A stretch of 64,000 nt of DNA from Avibacterium gallinarum (lineage in GTDB: Bacteria > Pseudomonadota > Gammaproteobacteria > Enterobacterales > Pasteurellaceae). This document shows, in pieces, positions 17,926 through 27,892 of this stretch. The notes beneath the pieces were generated by a model, which saw only the letters and a program-made list of their open reading frames with translations, was not told the origin of the DNA and did not search any database. The position numbers and the translations under genes are program-made. Where the stretch lies: assembly GCF_002921135.1 (NCBI RefSeq), contig NZ_PQVJ01000001.1, forward strand, positions 62,001-126,000, written 5' to 3'. How positions within the stretch are numbered: the stretch's first letter is position 1; every line of letters starts with the position of its first letter.

Positions 17926-18948
17926 ATGACAATCAAAAATCTCGACTGGCAAAATCTTGGTTTTGGTTATATCAAAACTGATTATCGCTACATTGCATAT
18001 TGGAAAGATGGCAAATGGTCTAAAGGTGAGCTTACCCAAGATAATGTTTTACACATTAGCGAGGCTTCTAGCTCATTACATTATGGGCAGCAATGTTTTG
18101 AAGGCTTAAAAGCCTACCGTTGTAAAGATGGCTCAATCAACTTATTCCGTCCTGAGCAAAATGCTGAGCGCTTGCAAAAAAGCTGCCAACGTTTGTTAAT
18201 GCCCGAAGTCCCGACAGAAATGTTCATTGATGCTTGTAAACAATTAGTTAAAGCAAATCAAGATTGGCTTGCGCCTTATGGCACAGGAGCAACACTTTAT
18301 TTACGCCCGTTTGTGATTGGCGTGGGAGATAACTTAGGCTTAAGCCCTGCCACAGAATATATTTTCTCTATTTTCTGTAGCCCAGTAGGTGCTTACTTCA
18401 AAGGTGGAATGAAACCAACTAACTTTATCGTATCCGAATACGATCGTGCCGCACCGCACGGCACGGGAGCAGCTAAAGTGGGTGGAAACTATGCAGCTAG
18501 CCTTTATCCTGGAAAGCTAGCCAAACAACGCAACTTTAGCGATTGTATTTATCTTGATCCAACCACACACACAAAAATTGAAGAAGTGGGTGCGGCAAAC
18601 TTCTTTGGTATCACGAAAGACAACAAATTTGTTACGCCACTTTCTCCGTCAATTCTGCCAAGTATTACAAAATATTCTTTGCTCTATTTAGCTAAAAAAC
18701 GCCTTGGTTTAGAAGCCATTGAGGGCGATATTTATATTAATGAGCTAGATCAATTCAAAGAAGCGGGCGCATGCGGAACAGCTGCCGTAATTACCCCAAT
18801 CGGTGGTATTCAGTATGGCGATAATTTCCACGTTTTCTATTCTGAAACTGAAGTAGGCGAAATAACCCAAAAACTTTATAACGAGCTTACAGGCATTCAA
18901 TTCGGTGATATTGAAGCACCTGAAGGTTGGATTGTAAAAGTGGAATAA
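17926..18948 (+). CDS. ilvE: Branched-chain amino-acid aminotransferase IlvE
   Basis: This 340-residue PLP enzyme of fold class IV (eukaryote-like BCAT subgroup) catalyses the last step of leucine, isoleucine and valine synthesis and the first of their breakdown. Motifs are [14 protein letters not shown] (51-64), the PLP lysine Lys184 in Ala-Lys-Val-Gly-Gly-Asn-Tyr-Ala, and [10 protein letters not shown]. AAGGA lies eight bases upstream. The gene stands alone beside gcvB, and its leader carries a perfect 10-nt complement to the GcvB seed, suggesting repression when glycine is plentiful. A USS (17841-17849) is upstream. Confidence 0.96.
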   Translation: MTIKNLDWQNLGFGYIKTDYRYIAYWKDGKWSKGELTQDNVLHISEASSSLHYGQQCFEGLKAYRCKDGSINLFRPEQNAERLQKSCQRLLMPEVPTEMFIDACKQLVKANQDWLAPYGTGATLYLRPFVIGVGDNLGLSPATEYIFSIFCSPVGAYFKGGMKPTNFIVSEYDRAAPHGTGAAKVGGNYAASLYPGKLAKQRNFSDCIYLDPTTHTKIEEVGAANFFGITKDNKFVTPLSPSILPSITKYSLLYLAKKRLGLEAIEGDIYINELDQFKEAGACGTAAVITPIGGIQYGDNFHVFYSETEVGEITQKLYNELTGIQFGDIEAPEGWIVKVE

Positions 18949-18973
18949 TTTCCCAAATTCAATCAAGACATAA

Positions 18974-19005
18974 TAAAAAAAGGGGCGTTTGCCCCTTTCG
19001 TTTTT
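18974..19005. terminator. Bidirectional terminator between ilvE and truB
   Basis: AAAGGGGC (18979-18986), loop GTTT and GCCCCTTT (18991-18998) are flanked by A and T tracts on both sides. The structure serves the two convergent genes. Confidence 0.85.
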
Positions 19006-19930
19006 ATACCAAACCCAACGCCACCATTCGGCTTGGTCGGATAACATTGTTTTTATCCACTTCTGCTACACCAAGAAATTGATTTTCGGCAGAAAACAAC
19101 CGCACTTGACCATAAATGCCTTGTGGATTATCAAACTTCACGCGCTGCCCAAAGCCAACGGCTCGGCTTTGTTCGGCACTTAATGCCAACGCAGGCAAGG
19201 ATTTCACCGCACTGTCCATTGGCAGTAAATGTTGATCTAACAGGCTTAAATCCTGCTGTTCGCTTAAGGCTTTAAGCTCTTCTAAACTCATCATTGCGTG
19301 TTGTGGATAATCAGCCACCGCAAGACGGCGCAACATCGTAACGTGCGCGCCGCAGCCTAGCACTTCGCCTAAGTCATCAATTAACGTTCGAATATAAGTG
19401 CCTTTTGAGCAATGCACTTCTAAGGTTAAATAAGGCGCTTGATAATCAATAAATTTCAGCTCAAAAATGGTAATTGGACGCGCTTCACGCTCCACAGTGA
19501 TCCCTGCGCGGGCATATTCATAAAGCGGTTTTCCCTGATGTTTTAGGGCTGAAAACATTGTTGGCACTTGCATAATTTCACCACGGAATTGCTCAAGTGC
19601 GGTTAAAATTTGCGAAATTTCTGACCGCACTTCTCGGCGCTCAACCACTTGTCCGTCTGCGTCAGAAGTGTCAGTGCGTTCGCCCAATTTTGCCGTAACC
19701 AAATAACGCTTATCAGAATCGAGCAAATATTGCGAAAACTTGGTGGCTTCACCTAAACAAATGGGCAACATTCCTGTAGCAAGGGGATCTAACGCACCAG
19801 TATGCCCTGCTTTATTTGCCTGAAAAAGCCGTTTTACTTGTTGCATAATTTGGTTAGAACTCGCCCCTTGCGGTTTGTCTAACAAAAAAATGCCGTGAAT
19901 ATGGCGGCCTTTATTTTTTGCCTTACTCAT
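19004..19930 (-). CDS. truB: tRNA pseudouridine-55 synthase TruB
   Basis: This 308-residue enzyme isomerises U55 in the T-loop of all tRNAs and acts as a tRNA chaperone. The catalytic Asp48 lies in [12 protein letters not shown]. Other motifs are [10 protein letters not shown] (13-22), Arg-Tyr-Leu-Val-Thr-Ala-Lys-Leu-Gly and [10 protein letters not shown]. The frame is open upstream to 20002, but the extra 24 residues are a Lys-rich translation of the rbfA tail. ATG 19930 aligns with TruB starts and overlaps the rbfA stop by eight bases. Three USS copies lie in or just inside the gene (19099, 19595, 19624). Confidence 0.96.
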   Translation of the reverse strand: MSKAKNKGRHIHGIFLLDKPQGASSNQIMQQVKRLFQANKAGHTGALDPLATGMLPICLGEATKFSQYLLDSDKRYLVTAKLGERTDTSDADGQVVERREVRSEISQILTALEQFRGEIMQVPTMFSALKHQGKPLYEYARAGITVEREARPITIFELKFIDYQAPYLTLEVHCSKGTYIRTLIDDLGEVLGCGAHVTMLRRLAVADYPQHAMMSLEELKALSEQQDLSLLDQHLLPMDSAVKSLPALALSAEQSRAVGFGQRVKFDNPQGIYGQVRLFSAENQFLGVAEVDKNNVIRPSRMVALGLV

Positions 19931-20351
19931 TGTTTTCTTTGCTGTTTTCTTTATTATTTTCGTAGCTTTCTGCATCACCTTGGTATCGTTTTTCATCATC
20001 ACGAATCACTTCGCTCACCAAGTTAGACATTCTCATTCCTTCCACTAAGGATTTGTCATACACAAAGCGTAACTCTGGCACGATACGCAAGCGCATTGCT
20101 TTAGCCAGTAAAGAACGAATATAAGGCGAGGCTTTTTCCAGCCCTTTCATTCCGCTTTCGATAACGCTGTCATCTTGATCAAATAAGAAAGTTACGAACA
20201 CTTTTGCGTAAGCCAAATCGCGCGATACTTCCACATCAGACACGGTAACCATTCCAATACGCGGATCTTTCACTTCGCGTTGCAAAATCACCGCAATTTC
20301 TTTTTGTAATTCTTGCGCAACGCGATCTGAGCGTTTAAATTCTCTTGCCAT
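19923..20351 (-). CDS. rbfA: Ribosome-binding factor A
   Basis: This 142-residue single-KH-domain protein binds nascent 30S subunits near the 16S 5' helix and is needed for late maturation and cold adaptation. Family signatures are [10 protein letters not shown], [10 protein letters not shown] and Pro-Glu-Leu-Arg-Phe-Val-Tyr-Asp. The C-terminal 25 residues are Asn/Glu/Lys-rich and probably disordered. It is separated from infB by 146 bp containing a USS-dyad terminator, so it may also have its own promoter. Confidence 0.96.
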   Translation of the reverse strand: MAREFKRSDRVAQELQKEIAVILQREVKDPRIGMVTVSDVEVSRDLAYAKVFVTFLFDQDDSVIESGMKGLEKASPYIRSLLAKAMRLRIVPELRFVYDKSLVEGMRMSNLVSEVIRDDEKRYQGDAESYENNKENSKENNE

Positions 20352-20462
20352 TTTATTTTCCTATAAATAGAAACAGGATAATGATGTGATCGCGCAGCTC
20401 TTAGCCTGCGGCGAAAATCCTATCCTATTTACATTTGTGTGATTAATTTTTTATTAATAAGG

Positions 20463-20492
20463 AAAAGTGCGGTCAAAAAACACCGCACTTTT
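20463..20492 (-). terminator. USS dyad terminator downstream of infB
   Basis: AAGTGCGGT (20465-20473) and ACCGCACTT (20482-20490) have only eight bases between them and T-rich ends. It sits between infB and rbfA inside an operon that is co-transcribed in relatives, so termination is probably partial. Confidence 0.65.
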
Positions 20493-20497
20493 TGCCA

Positions 20498-23020
20498 TTA
20501 AATTGAACGTTTAATTTCAACCACTTCAAAGACTTCGATTTGGTCGCCAACTTTGACATCGTTGTAGTTTTTCACGCCAATACCACATTCCATACCACTA
20601 CGCACTTCGGCAACGTCATCTTTAAAGCGGCGGAGCGATTCCAATTCCCCTTCAAAGATTACCACGTTGTCGCGTAATACACGGATTGGGTTATTACGTT
20701 TCACCACGCCCTCTGTCACCATACAACCTGCGATTGCACCAAATTTCGGGTGACGGAACACATCACGCACTTCCGCAAGACCGATAATTTCTTGCTTGAA
20801 TTCAGGTTGGAGCATACCGCTCATCGCCGCTTTGATTTCGTTAAGTAGTTCATAAATGATTGAATAATAACGTAAATCAATGTTTTCATTTTCAATAATA
20901 CGGCGTGCTGAAGCATCGGCACGAACGTTAAAGCCAACAATAATCGCGTTAGATGCAGCGGCTAGGGTTGCATCAGTTTCGGTAATTCCGCCCACGCCAG
21001 AACCAACTACATTCACTTTCACTTCTGGGGTTGAAAGCTCTTGTAAGGCTTGAACGATCGCTTCTACCGAACCTTGAACGTCCGCTTTAACAATAACGTT
21101 CAATTCTGCTACATCGCCCTCTGCCATATTGCTGAACATATTTTCCAGTTTCGCTTTTTGCTGACGGGCTAATTTCACTTCGCGGAATTTACCTTGACGA
21201 TACAATGCCACTTCGCGCGCTTTTTTCTCATCACGCACCACGGTGGCTTCATCACCCGCAGAAGGCACGCCAGATAAACCTAGCACTTCCACTGGAATTG
21301 ACGGGCCTGCTTCGCTAATATCTTTACCGTTTTCATCACGCATTGCACGCACACGGCCGTATTCAAAGCCACAAAGTACAATATCGCCACGGCGTAATGT
21401 ACCTGATTGAACGAGGATTGTTGCCACTGGGCCGCGGCCTTTATCAAGGTAAGATTCAATCACCACACCTGTTGCCATTCCGTCTTTCACTGCACTGAGT
21501 TCTAACACTTCAGATTGTAATAAGATGGCTTCTAGTAGTTCATCAACCCCTGTTCCTTTTTTCGCAGAAACATAAACGAATTGTGTATCCCCACCGAATT
21601 TTTCGGCGATTACTTCGTGTTGTAGTAATTCTTGCTCTACGCGATCTGGGTTGGCTTCAGGTTTATCAATTTTGTTCACCGCCACCACAATTGGCACGCC
21701 TGCTGCTTTCGCGTGTTGGATCGCTTCGATGGTTTGTGGCATCACGCCATCATCAGCCGCCACCACTAGCACTACGATATCTGTCGCTTTTGCACCACGC
21801 GCACGCATTGAGGTAAAGGCCGCGTGTCCTGGGGTATCCAAGAAAGTGATCATTTTGCCGTCATCGGTTTCAACGTGATATGCACCAATGTGCTGGGTAA
21901 TCCCACCCGCTTCGCCTGCAGCTACTTTCGCTTTACGAATGTAGTCAAGTAAAGAGGTTTTACCGTGGTCAACGTGTCCCATAATGGTAACCACTGGTGC
22001 ACGATTTACTTTTTCCGCATTCACATCACGATCGCCTAATACAGATTCTTCTAGCTCATTTTCTTTACGCAGGATCACTTTGTGTCCCATTTCTTCGGCG
22101 ACAAGCTGTGCGGTTTCTTGGTCGATCACTTGGTTGATGGTTACCATTTCGCCCATTTTCATCATTGTTTTGATGATTTCAGTAGCTTTCACTGCCATTT
22201 TATTGGCAAGCTCTGCCACTGTAATGGTTTCTCCAATCACCACATCACGGTTTACTGGTGCGGCTGGTTTTGTAAAGCCTTGTTGTAAGCTGCTGCCTTT
22301 TTTGCCTTGTTTGCCCTTAAAGCCTTTTCCGCCTTTAGCATCTTTTTGGTTACGGCGATTTGATTCACGCTCGTTTTTGTTGCTATCGTCTTCACGTCCG
22401 CCTTTTTTCGCTTTGGCAACTTTATTTTTGCCACGACCACGATTTTCATTACGGCGTTCTTCTTCATCTTCCGCTTCACGCGCATAGCTTGAAGTGAGAT
22501 GATAATCTGAATAATCTTCAGAATTTTCATTTTTTTCATCCGCACTTGCAAGATCTGCATAACGTTTTGCTTCTTCTGCGGCTTTGCGTGCTTGCTCTTC
22601 CGCTTTTTGACGAGCTAATTCATCAGCTTTACGGCGTAACTCTGCCTCTTCCGCTTTCAAGCGTTCTTTTTCTTCATCAACCGCTTTGTTGGCGGTTTCT
22701 TTTGCTGATTTTTCTGCTTTTTCTTTCGCTTTTTGTTCAGCTTGACGTTTTGCCTGTTCAGCTTTTTCAGCTTCTTTCTGCGCTTTTTCTGCGGCTGCTT
22801 TCTCTTCCGCCGCTTTCTTTTCCGCTTCTTGTTTTGCTTTTAAGCGTGCTTCTTCTTCCGCACGAATAGCTGCTTCCGTTGGCACAGTACGTTTTTTACG
22901 CACTTCCACTTGTACAGTTTTGTTTTTACCTGTACTAGTTGTGGTGCTTGCCGTGGTTTTCGTACGGCGCTGTATGCTTAATTTTTTCGGTGCATCCGAT
23001 TTTTTTACTTCATCTACCAT
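20498..23020 (-). CDS. infB: Translation initiation factor IF-2
   Basis: This 840-residue GTPase recruits fMet-tRNA to the 30S subunit and promotes subunit joining. Residues about 50-150 are a long Ala/Glu/Lys-rich coiled segment, 190-250 a basic linker with Lys-Gly-Gly and Arg-Gly-Arg runs, and 262-312 the conserved IF2-N fold. The G domain has Gly-His-Val-Asp-His-Gly-Lys-Thr (348-355), Asp-Thr-Pro-Gly-His and Asn-Lys-Ile-Asp. Domains II-IV follow and end Val-Val-Glu-Ile-Lys-Arg-Ser-Ile. An internal start producing a shorter isoform, known in E. coli, cannot be judged here. It follows nusA at a 16-bp gap. Confidence 0.97.
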   Translation of the reverse strand: MVDEVKKSDAPKKLSIQRRTKTTASTTTSTGKNKTVQVEVRKKRTVPTEAAIRAEEEARLKAKQEAEKKAAEEKAAAEKAQKEAEKAEQAKRQAEQKAKEKAEKSAKETANKAVDEEKERLKAEEAELRRKADELARQKAEEQARKAAEEAKRYADLASADEKNENSEDYSDYHLTSSYAREAEDEEERRNENRGRGKNKVAKAKKGGREDDSNKNERESNRRNQKDAKGGKGFKGKQGKKGSSLQQGFTKPAAPVNRDVVIGETITVAELANKMAVKATEIIKTMMKMGEMVTINQVIDQETAQLVAEEMGHKVILRKENELEESVLGDRDVNAEKVNRAPVVTIMGHVDHGKTSLLDYIRKAKVAAGEAGGITQHIGAYHVETDDGKMITFLDTPGHAAFTSMRARGAKATDIVVLVVAADDGVMPQTIEAIQHAKAAGVPIVVAVNKIDKPEANPDRVEQELLQHEVIAEKFGGDTQFVYVSAKKGTGVDELLEAILLQSEVLELSAVKDGMATGVVIESYLDKGRGPVATILVQSGTLRRGDIVLCGFEYGRVRAMRDENGKDISEAGPSIPVEVLGLSGVPSAGDEATVVRDEKKAREVALYRQGKFREVKLARQQKAKLENMFSNMAEGDVAELNVIVKADVQGSVEAIVQALQELSTPEVKVNVVGSGVGGITETDATLAAASNAIIVGFNVRADASARRIIENENIDLRYYSIIYELLNEIKAAMSGMLQPEFKQEIIGLAEVRDVFRHPKFGAIAGCMVTEGVVKRNNPIRVLRDNVVIFEGELESLRRFKDDVAEVRSGMECGIGVKNYNDVKVGDQIEVFEVVEIKRSI

Positions 23021-23036
23021 AATTTTACACCCCTTT

Positions 23037-24524
23037 TTATTCTTCGCTGAACCAACAAATGTTGCGTGCTGCCATAATTAAATCCGCTGCTTGCTCAGCG
23101 CTTAATTCTTCAATATCGGCTAAATCATCAACACCTTGCTCCGCTAATTCTTCTAAGGTGGTGATTTGTTTTTCTGCAAGTTTGAACGCAAGATGACGGT
23201 TCATTCCTTCAAGATTGAGTAGCTTATCTTCAATATGCGCTTGTTTTAACGCTTCTTCTTCCGCTAATGCGGCGGCTGTTAGTGCATCTTTCGCGCGGGT
23301 TTGCAATTCTTCCACTAAATCTTCATCTTCTAAGCCATCAATCGCAGTAAGTTCGCTTACTGGTACATAAGCTAGCTCTTCTAAATTAGTGAAGCCCTCT
23401 TCAACCAGAATTTGCGCGAATTCTTCGTCAATTTCTAAAGCGTTCATAAAGAGTTTCAACACTTTGTTATCTTCAGCTTGATGTTTTTCATTTAGCTCTT
23501 CTGTGGTCATTACATTTAACGCCCAACCTGTAAGCTGTTTGGCTAAACGAACGTTTTGACCATTACGTCCGATGGCTTGTGGTAAGTTTTCCGCTTCAAC
23601 AGCAATGTCCATAGAATGGTTATCTTCATCAACCACGATAGACGTTACATCGGCTGGCGCCATTGCGTTAATCACAAATTGTGCTGGATTGTCGTCCCAC
23701 AATACGATGTCCACACGCTCACCACCTAATTCATTGGTGATGGCTTGCACACGCGCGCCACGCATACCCACGCAAGCACCCACTGGATCAATACGCTTAT
23801 CATTGCTTTTCACGGCAATTTTGGCACGCGAACCTGGGTCACGCGCTGCGCCTTTAATTTCAATTAGCTCTTCGCCAATTTCTGGTACTTCAATGCGGAA
23901 AAGCTCAATGATCATTTCAGGTTTTGCACGGGTAACAAAAAGCTGTGCGCCTTTGCTTTCTGGGCTAACGCGATATAACACGCCACGCACACGATCACCT
24001 GGGCGGAAATTCTCGCGCGGTAACATATCTTCACGCAAAATCACCGCTTCTGCTTGCTGACCTAAATCTAAAATAATATTTTCACGGTTTACTTTTTTCA
24101 CCGTTCCCGTAACAATTTCGCCTTCATTAGAGCGGAATTGCTCAACGATTTTATTACGCTCCGCTTCACGGATTTTGCTGCTGATCACTTGGCGTGCAGT
24201 TTGCATTGTAATACGGTCAAATGCCACCGATTCGATTTGATCTTCGACATAATCACCCACTTGCACATTTGGATCTTCAAATTGTGCCGCTTCAAGGGTG
24301 ATTTCTTTTGTTGGGTTAGTCACTTCGTCCACCACTAACCAACGGCGGAAGGTGTCAAATTCACCTGTTTTTGGATCGATCACCACACGCACATCAATTT
24401 CTTGCTCGTATTTCTTTTTGGTAGAAAGGGCAATGGCACTTTCTAATGCTTCAAAAATCTTTTCGCGTGGTAATAATTTTTCATTTGATACGGCTTCTGC
24501 CGCCAATAAAATCTCTTTACTCAT
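23037..24524 (-). CDS. nusA: Transcription termination/antitermination factor NusA
   Basis: This 495-residue protein binds RNA polymerase and nascent RNA, modulating pausing, termination and antitermination. It has an N-terminal RNAP-binding domain (about 1-135), an S1 domain (about 135-200: Gly-Glu-Ile-Val-Thr-Gly-Thr-Val-Lys), KH1 and KH2 (about 205-345, Gly-Met-Arg-Gly-Ala-Arg and Ile-Gly-Arg-Asn-Gly-Gln-Asn), and two acidic helix-hairpin-helix repeats (about 350-495) typical of gammaproteobacteria. Length equals the E. coli protein. It ends Cys-Trp-Phe-Ser-Glu-Glu. Confidence 0.97.
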   Translation of the reverse strand: MSKEILLAAEAVSNEKLLPREKIFEALESAIALSTKKKYEQEIDVRVVIDPKTGEFDTFRRWLVVDEVTNPTKEITLEAAQFEDPNVQVGDYVEDQIESVAFDRITMQTARQVISSKIREAERNKIVEQFRSNEGEIVTGTVKKVNRENIILDLGQQAEAVILREDMLPRENFRPGDRVRGVLYRVSPESKGAQLFVTRAKPEMIIELFRIEVPEIGEELIEIKGAARDPGSRAKIAVKSNDKRIDPVGACVGMRGARVQAITNELGGERVDIVLWDDNPAQFVINAMAPADVTSIVVDEDNHSMDIAVEAENLPQAIGRNGQNVRLAKQLTGWALNVMTTEELNEKHQAEDNKVLKLFMNALEIDEEFAQILVEEGFTNLEELAYVPVSELTAIDGLEDEDLVEELQTRAKDALTAAALAEEEALKQAHIEDKLLNLEGMNRHLAFKLAEKQITTLEELAEQGVDDLADIEELSAEQAADLIMAARNICWFSEE

Positions 24525-24545
24525 TTTTATTCTTCCTATCTAAAA

Positions 24546-25001
24546 TTAAAATTTTGCTACCACATTGGCTTTTTGAATGTTGCCAAATACCAATACTTGC
24601 GGTTGCCCATCTACGAGCAAGGTGATCATATCGTTTTCTACTTTCTCTAATTTACCTTGCCATTTACGGCGTTCTAACACAGGAATACGCAAATGCACCA
24701 TAATTTCTTCGCCAATATAGCGTTGATATTGTTCAAGGGTAAATAATGGACGATCTACGCCCGGTGAAGACACTTCAAGGTTATATTTATCCGCAATCGG
24801 ATCTTCCACATCTAAAATGGCGCTGACTTGACGGCTTACATCTGCACAGTCATCAACACTCACACCACCTTCTTTATCGATATAAATACGCACGGTTAAA
24901 AAACGGCCTGCGCGCTGACATTCAATGCCCCAAAGTTCACAGCCTAAATCTTCGATAGAACCTTTTAATAAATCTGATAATTTCTCTTCTAAAGTTGCCA
25001 A
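24546..25001 (-). CDS. rimP: Ribosome maturation factor RimP (TTG start)
   Basis: This 151-residue cytoplasmic protein is required for 30S maturation, and leads the rimP-nusA-infB operon. Family features are Gly-Cys-Glu-Leu-Trp-Gly-Ile-Glu, [10 protein letters not shown] and [12 protein letters not shown]. I place the start at TTG 25001: it sits five bases after a near-perfect TAAGGAGGT and yields (Met)-Ala-Thr-Leu-Glu-Glu-Lys-Leu, the usual RimP beginning. The upstream in-frame ATG (25019) lies inside or before that Shine-Dalgarno and has none of its own. A TTG start would lower translation of the first gene. Confidence 0.93.
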   Translation of the reverse strand: MATLEEKLSDLLKGSIEDLGCELWGIECQRAGRFLTVRIYIDKEGGVSVDDCADVSRQVSAILDVEDPIADKYNLEVSSPGVDRPLFTLEQYQRYIGEEIMVHLRIPVLERRKWQGKLEKVENDMITLLVDGQPQVLVFGNIQKANVVAKF

Positions 25002-25030
25002 AACAACCTCCTTAATCAAACTCAGGACGT

Positions 25031-25052
25031 AAAAAAAGGGCTAATCAGCCCA
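25031..25052 (-). terminator. Second terminator between metY and rimP
   Basis: On the minus strand GGGCTGATTAGCCC (25051-25038) is followed by seven T. It lies only about 30 bp before the rimP start and is in tandem with another terminator, so rimP expression needs readthrough or antitermination. Confidence 0.7.
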
Positions 25053-25076
25053 GTTCTACATCTAAATTGCTCGTAC

Positions 25077-25099
25077 AAAAAAACCCCAAAATTGGGGTT
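25077..25099 (-). terminator. First terminator after the initiator tRNA gene
   Basis: AACCCCAA/TTGGGGTT stem (25081-25099) is followed on the minus strand by a run of T. It lies 25 bp downstream of the tRNA 3' end. Confidence 0.8.
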
Positions 25100-25123
25100 C
25101 TTTCTACTGAACTTGTTATGAAT

Positions 25124-25200
<77 letters not shown>

Positions 25201-25217
25201 TCCGAAATATGTGGCGT

Positions 25218-25245
25218 ATTATACGCATAGAAAAACAAATAGCAA
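25218..25245 (-). promoter_or_regulatory. Promoter of the initiator tRNA / rimP operon
   Basis: On the minus strand TTGCTA (25245-25240), a 16-bp spacer and a perfect TATAAT (25223-25218) lie about 18 bp before the mature tRNA 5' end. Confidence 0.8.
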
Positions 25246-25282
25246 GGCTTTATCAAAAAAACTTACAAAAAAAGCACCGCAC

Positions 25283-26008
25283 TTATTTGTTTGGCGTGTT
25301 TTCAAACAAGCGATAAATGGCGATTAAATCCATTCTTGCAATAGGTTTGAAAGGCAATAATAAATAATATAACCAGCGGTTTTTCTTAATAAAAGATTGT
25401 GTTTGTTGCCAAATTTCTGGCTCACAATATTGCTGATATTTTTCTACCGTTAAACGCATTTGCTCATCAGAAATACAATCCGAACGCCCAAGGCTATGGA
25501 TAAAAATCAGGCTATCTCGTACCTTTTGCCAATTTAGCTTGGCGTGATTAGAACGGGATTCAAAATCAATAAATTGCACCTTGCCATCGTGCCACGCCAT
25601 ATCACGCAGCGCTGGACGCCCGTGAACTAAGCCTTTTTTATGCAAATTCGTTAAGGCCTTTGCGCCGTCCGCTAAAATTGCCAATTTTTCATCAGAACTG
25701 AGATCAGGCTTATCCACCCAATAACTGATGGTTTTACCTGCATCTTTTAGCACTAAAAAATCTTCGCCAAATGCCATTAATTGTGGCACAGGGGCATTTT
25801 TTTCAGCTAAAAATTGTAAGGTTTTCAATTCATTTTGAAAGGCCTTTTGCGGTTGCGGTTTGAGTAAACGCCACACGCCTTTGAGTTGTTCAGGTTGTTT
25901 GAGCCAATAGCGCTGATTGTCATAATCAAAGCTCACAATTCGCTCGCCTTTATGCTGTTTAAGCAAGGCTTGTACCTTTTCTTGAAATTCACTATTTTGT
26001 GCCGACAT
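25283..26008 (-). CDS. Small kinase-fold protein (lipopolysaccharide-kinase/BUD32-like), unknown substrate
   Basis: This 241-residue cytoplasmic protein has a protein-kinase-like outline. An N-lobe strand carries Lys (Tyr-Trp-Leu-Lys-Gln), followed by a hinge Leu-Val-Leu-Lys-Asp-Ala-Gly, the catalytic-loop segment Leu-Val-His-Gly-Arg-Pro-Ala-Leu-Arg-Asp-Met, and Phe-Ile-Asp-Phe-Glu, equivalent to the metal-binding Asp-Phe-Gly. The canonical catalytic Asp after His-Gly is Arg here, while an Asp appears six residues later; this His-Gly-Arg-Pro-Ala-X-Arg-Asp pattern recurs in a family annotated as LPS- or serine/threonine-kinase-like. The C-terminus is basic and hydrophobic and could touch membrane. 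Start ATG 26008 follows GAGGT. A USS overlaps the stop codon. The substrate is unknown to me. Confidence 0.75.
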   Translation of the reverse strand: MSAQNSEFQEKVQALLKQHKGERIVSFDYDNQRYWLKQPEQLKGVWRLLKPQPQKAFQNELKTLQFLAEKNAPVPQLMAFGEDFLVLKDAGKTISYWVDKPDLSSDEKLAILADGAKALTNLHKKGLVHGRPALRDMAWHDGKVQFIDFESRSNHAKLNWQKVRDSLIFIHSLGRSDCISDEQMRLTVEKYQQYCEPEIWQQTQSFIKKNRWLYYLLLPFKPIARMDLIAIYRLFENTPNK

Positions 26009-26034
26009 CAAACAACCTCATTTCTATTTAATCA

Positions 26035-27477
26035 TTATTTCCAAACATCAGGATTCACGCCACGTTTAAGTAGCTCTGGATGTTGTTCGATCTTAAATTC
26101 TGGCTCACGAATACCTGCTTTAATTTGGCGTTGATAATCTTTTAATAACGTCCAAACAATCGGTGAAAGTAGCACGATAGACACCAAGTTAATTAGCGCC
26201 ATCACCGCCATTACGGTATCGGCAAAGTTCCACACCACATTGCCTGAATTCACCGCGCCGAAGTACACGAAAAATAGCACCACTAAGCGGAAAATAAACA
26301 CCACCACAGGGCGATTTTTCAGGAAGCGGATATTGCTTTCTGCGTAGGCATAGTTACCAATGATGGAAGAAAACGCAAATAGCAATAAGATGAACGCAAG
26401 GAAATGCAAGCCAAACTCACCAACGTGATATTGTAGCGCATTTTGCGTCAGAGAAATGCTTTTCAGCGTTTCGCCGCCGTAGTTGTCTGAGAGCAAAATG
26501 ATGATGGCCGTACAAGAACACACAATAATGGTATCCACAAACACGCCAAGCATTTGGATTAAACCTTGGCTTACTGGGTGCTTAACATCTGCTGAAGCCG
26601 CAGCATTTGGCGCAGAACCCATACCTGCTTCATTGGAGAATAAACCTCGCTTAATCCCCATTAGCATTGCTTTAGAGAAAATCGCCCCGAACATACCGCC
26701 AGCCATTGCGTCAAAAGAGAACGCACTATGGATAATATTGCTGATGACGGTTGGGATCATCTCAATATTCATTCCCATAATGATCGCTGCCATAATTAAA
26801 TAAAACAGCGCCATTGTTGGCACAACTTTAGCGGACACTTTACCAATACGCTTCACGCCACCGAAAATAATCAAGGCGGTTAAAATCACCAAACCCATTC
26901 CCACATAACTTGGATTCCATTTCCACGCATTACCTGTTGCCTCAACAATCGCATTGGATTGCACCGCATTGAAAGCAAAACCAAAGGTAAAGATTAACGC
27001 AATGGCAAAGCAGGCCGCCAACCAGCGAGATTTTAAGCCTTGCACAATATAATAAGCAGGGCCACCACGGCTCACGCCATCTTTATCTTTTAATTTATAT
27101 AATTGAGCAAGAGAAGATTCCGCTACCGCACTGGACATTCCGATCAACGCCGTAACCCACATCCAGAACACCGCACCTTCACCACCAATGGCAATCGCTG
27201 TGGCAACCCCACCAATATTGCCCACGCCCACACGGCTGGCTAAGCCTGTCGCAAAGGCTTGGAATGGCGTTAAAGAATCCCCCGTAGAGGCACGCCCAAA
27301 CCACATCTCACGCAAACTTTGTGGAAATAAACGCAACTGCACTAATCCTGTGGTGAGCGTGAAGAAAATACCCACGCCTAATAAGGTGATGACAGTAATA
27401 TCCCAAAGTGGGCCATCAAATGTTTCCACAAACCACGTTAAGGCTTGCTCCACATTGCTGATAATTTGCTCAATCAT
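26035..27477 (-). CDS. Sodium:alanine/glycine symporter (AGCS family)
   Basis: This 480-residue inner-membrane protein of the AGCS (AlsT/DagA) family uses the sodium gradient to import alanine or glycine. It has about ten to eleven hydrophobic spans. Conserved blocks include Gly-Val-Gly-Asn-Ile-Gly-Gly-Val-Ala-Thr-Ala-Ile, Trp-Met-Trp-Val-Thr-Ala-Leu-Ile-Gly-Met and Phe-Ser-Asn-Glu-Ala-Gly-Met-Gly-Ser-Ala-Pro-Asn. Substrate specificity cannot be told from sequence alone. It is a single gene 26 bp upstream of the kinase-like gene on the same strand, so the two could be co-transcribed. Confidence 0.92.
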   Translation of the reverse strand: MIEQIISNVEQALTWFVETFDGPLWDITVITLLGVGIFFTLTTGLVQLRLFPQSLREMWFGRASTGDSLTPFQAFATGLASRVGVGNIGGVATAIAIGGEGAVFWMWVTALIGMSSAVAESSLAQLYKLKDKDGVSRGGPAYYIVQGLKSRWLAACFAIALIFTFGFAFNAVQSNAIVEATGNAWKWNPSYVGMGLVILTALIIFGGVKRIGKVSAKVVPTMALFYLIMAAIIMGMNIEMIPTVISNIIHSAFSFDAMAGGMFGAIFSKAMLMGIKRGLFSNEAGMGSAPNAAASADVKHPVSQGLIQMLGVFVDTIIVCSCTAIIILLSDNYGGETLKSISLTQNALQYHVGEFGLHFLAFILLLFAFSSIIGNYAYAESNIRFLKNRPVVVFIFRLVVLFFVYFGAVNSGNVVWNFADTVMAVMALINLVSIVLLSPIVWTLLKDYQRQIKAGIREPEFKIEQHPELLKRGVNPDVWK

Positions 27478-27757
27478 AAACTTCTCCTCATAATGAAAGG
27501 CTGCATTCTAATGGATTTTATATAAAGATAGAACAATTAGGATAAAAAAGAAAATAAAAAATCAAGAAAGCACAAATTCTTAAAAATTTTTCAAAAAATC
27601 ACCGCACTTTATTGAACAATATTTTATTGAATGACTAAAAAGAGTGAGAACAGATTAAGCCTAGCACAAAGAGAAAACGTGAAACTGTTGATTATTTGTT
27701 CACTTATTTTTGCAAAAACTCCATAAGGCGTAAAAAATTCTATGCAATTCACAAAAA

Positions 27758-27799
27758 TGTGAGCTACATCACATTCTATTTCTCATAATTCGCTATAAT
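27758..27799 (+). promoter_or_regulatory. CRP site and class II-type promoter of the SDR gene
   Basis: TGTGA-N6-TCACA (27758-27773) is a perfect cAMP-CRP core. A perfect TATAAT follows at 27794-27799, predicting a start near 27806, so the CRP site centres near -41, the class II position. The remainder of the 415-bp gap (27478-27892) holds a USS (27601-27609) and AT-rich DNA that presumably includes the symporter promoter on the other strand. Confidence 0.82.
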
Positions 27800-27892
27800 G
27801 AAATTGAAATCACGGTTTAATAATTTTAAAATTAGTTTACCTGAATGATAAATTTCAATGACAACCTAATTTAACGAGTTTAAGGAGCAACT

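Noticed and set aside
19931-20002. Longer TruB with a Lys-rich N-terminal extension
   Set aside because: The extension is an out-of-frame reading of the rbfA tail; ATG 19930 aligns with known TruB starts.
21984-22487. 167-codon plus-strand frame opposite infB
   Set aside because: It is antisense to the conserved IF-2 coding sequence, with Ser/Leu-rich composition and no start signal.
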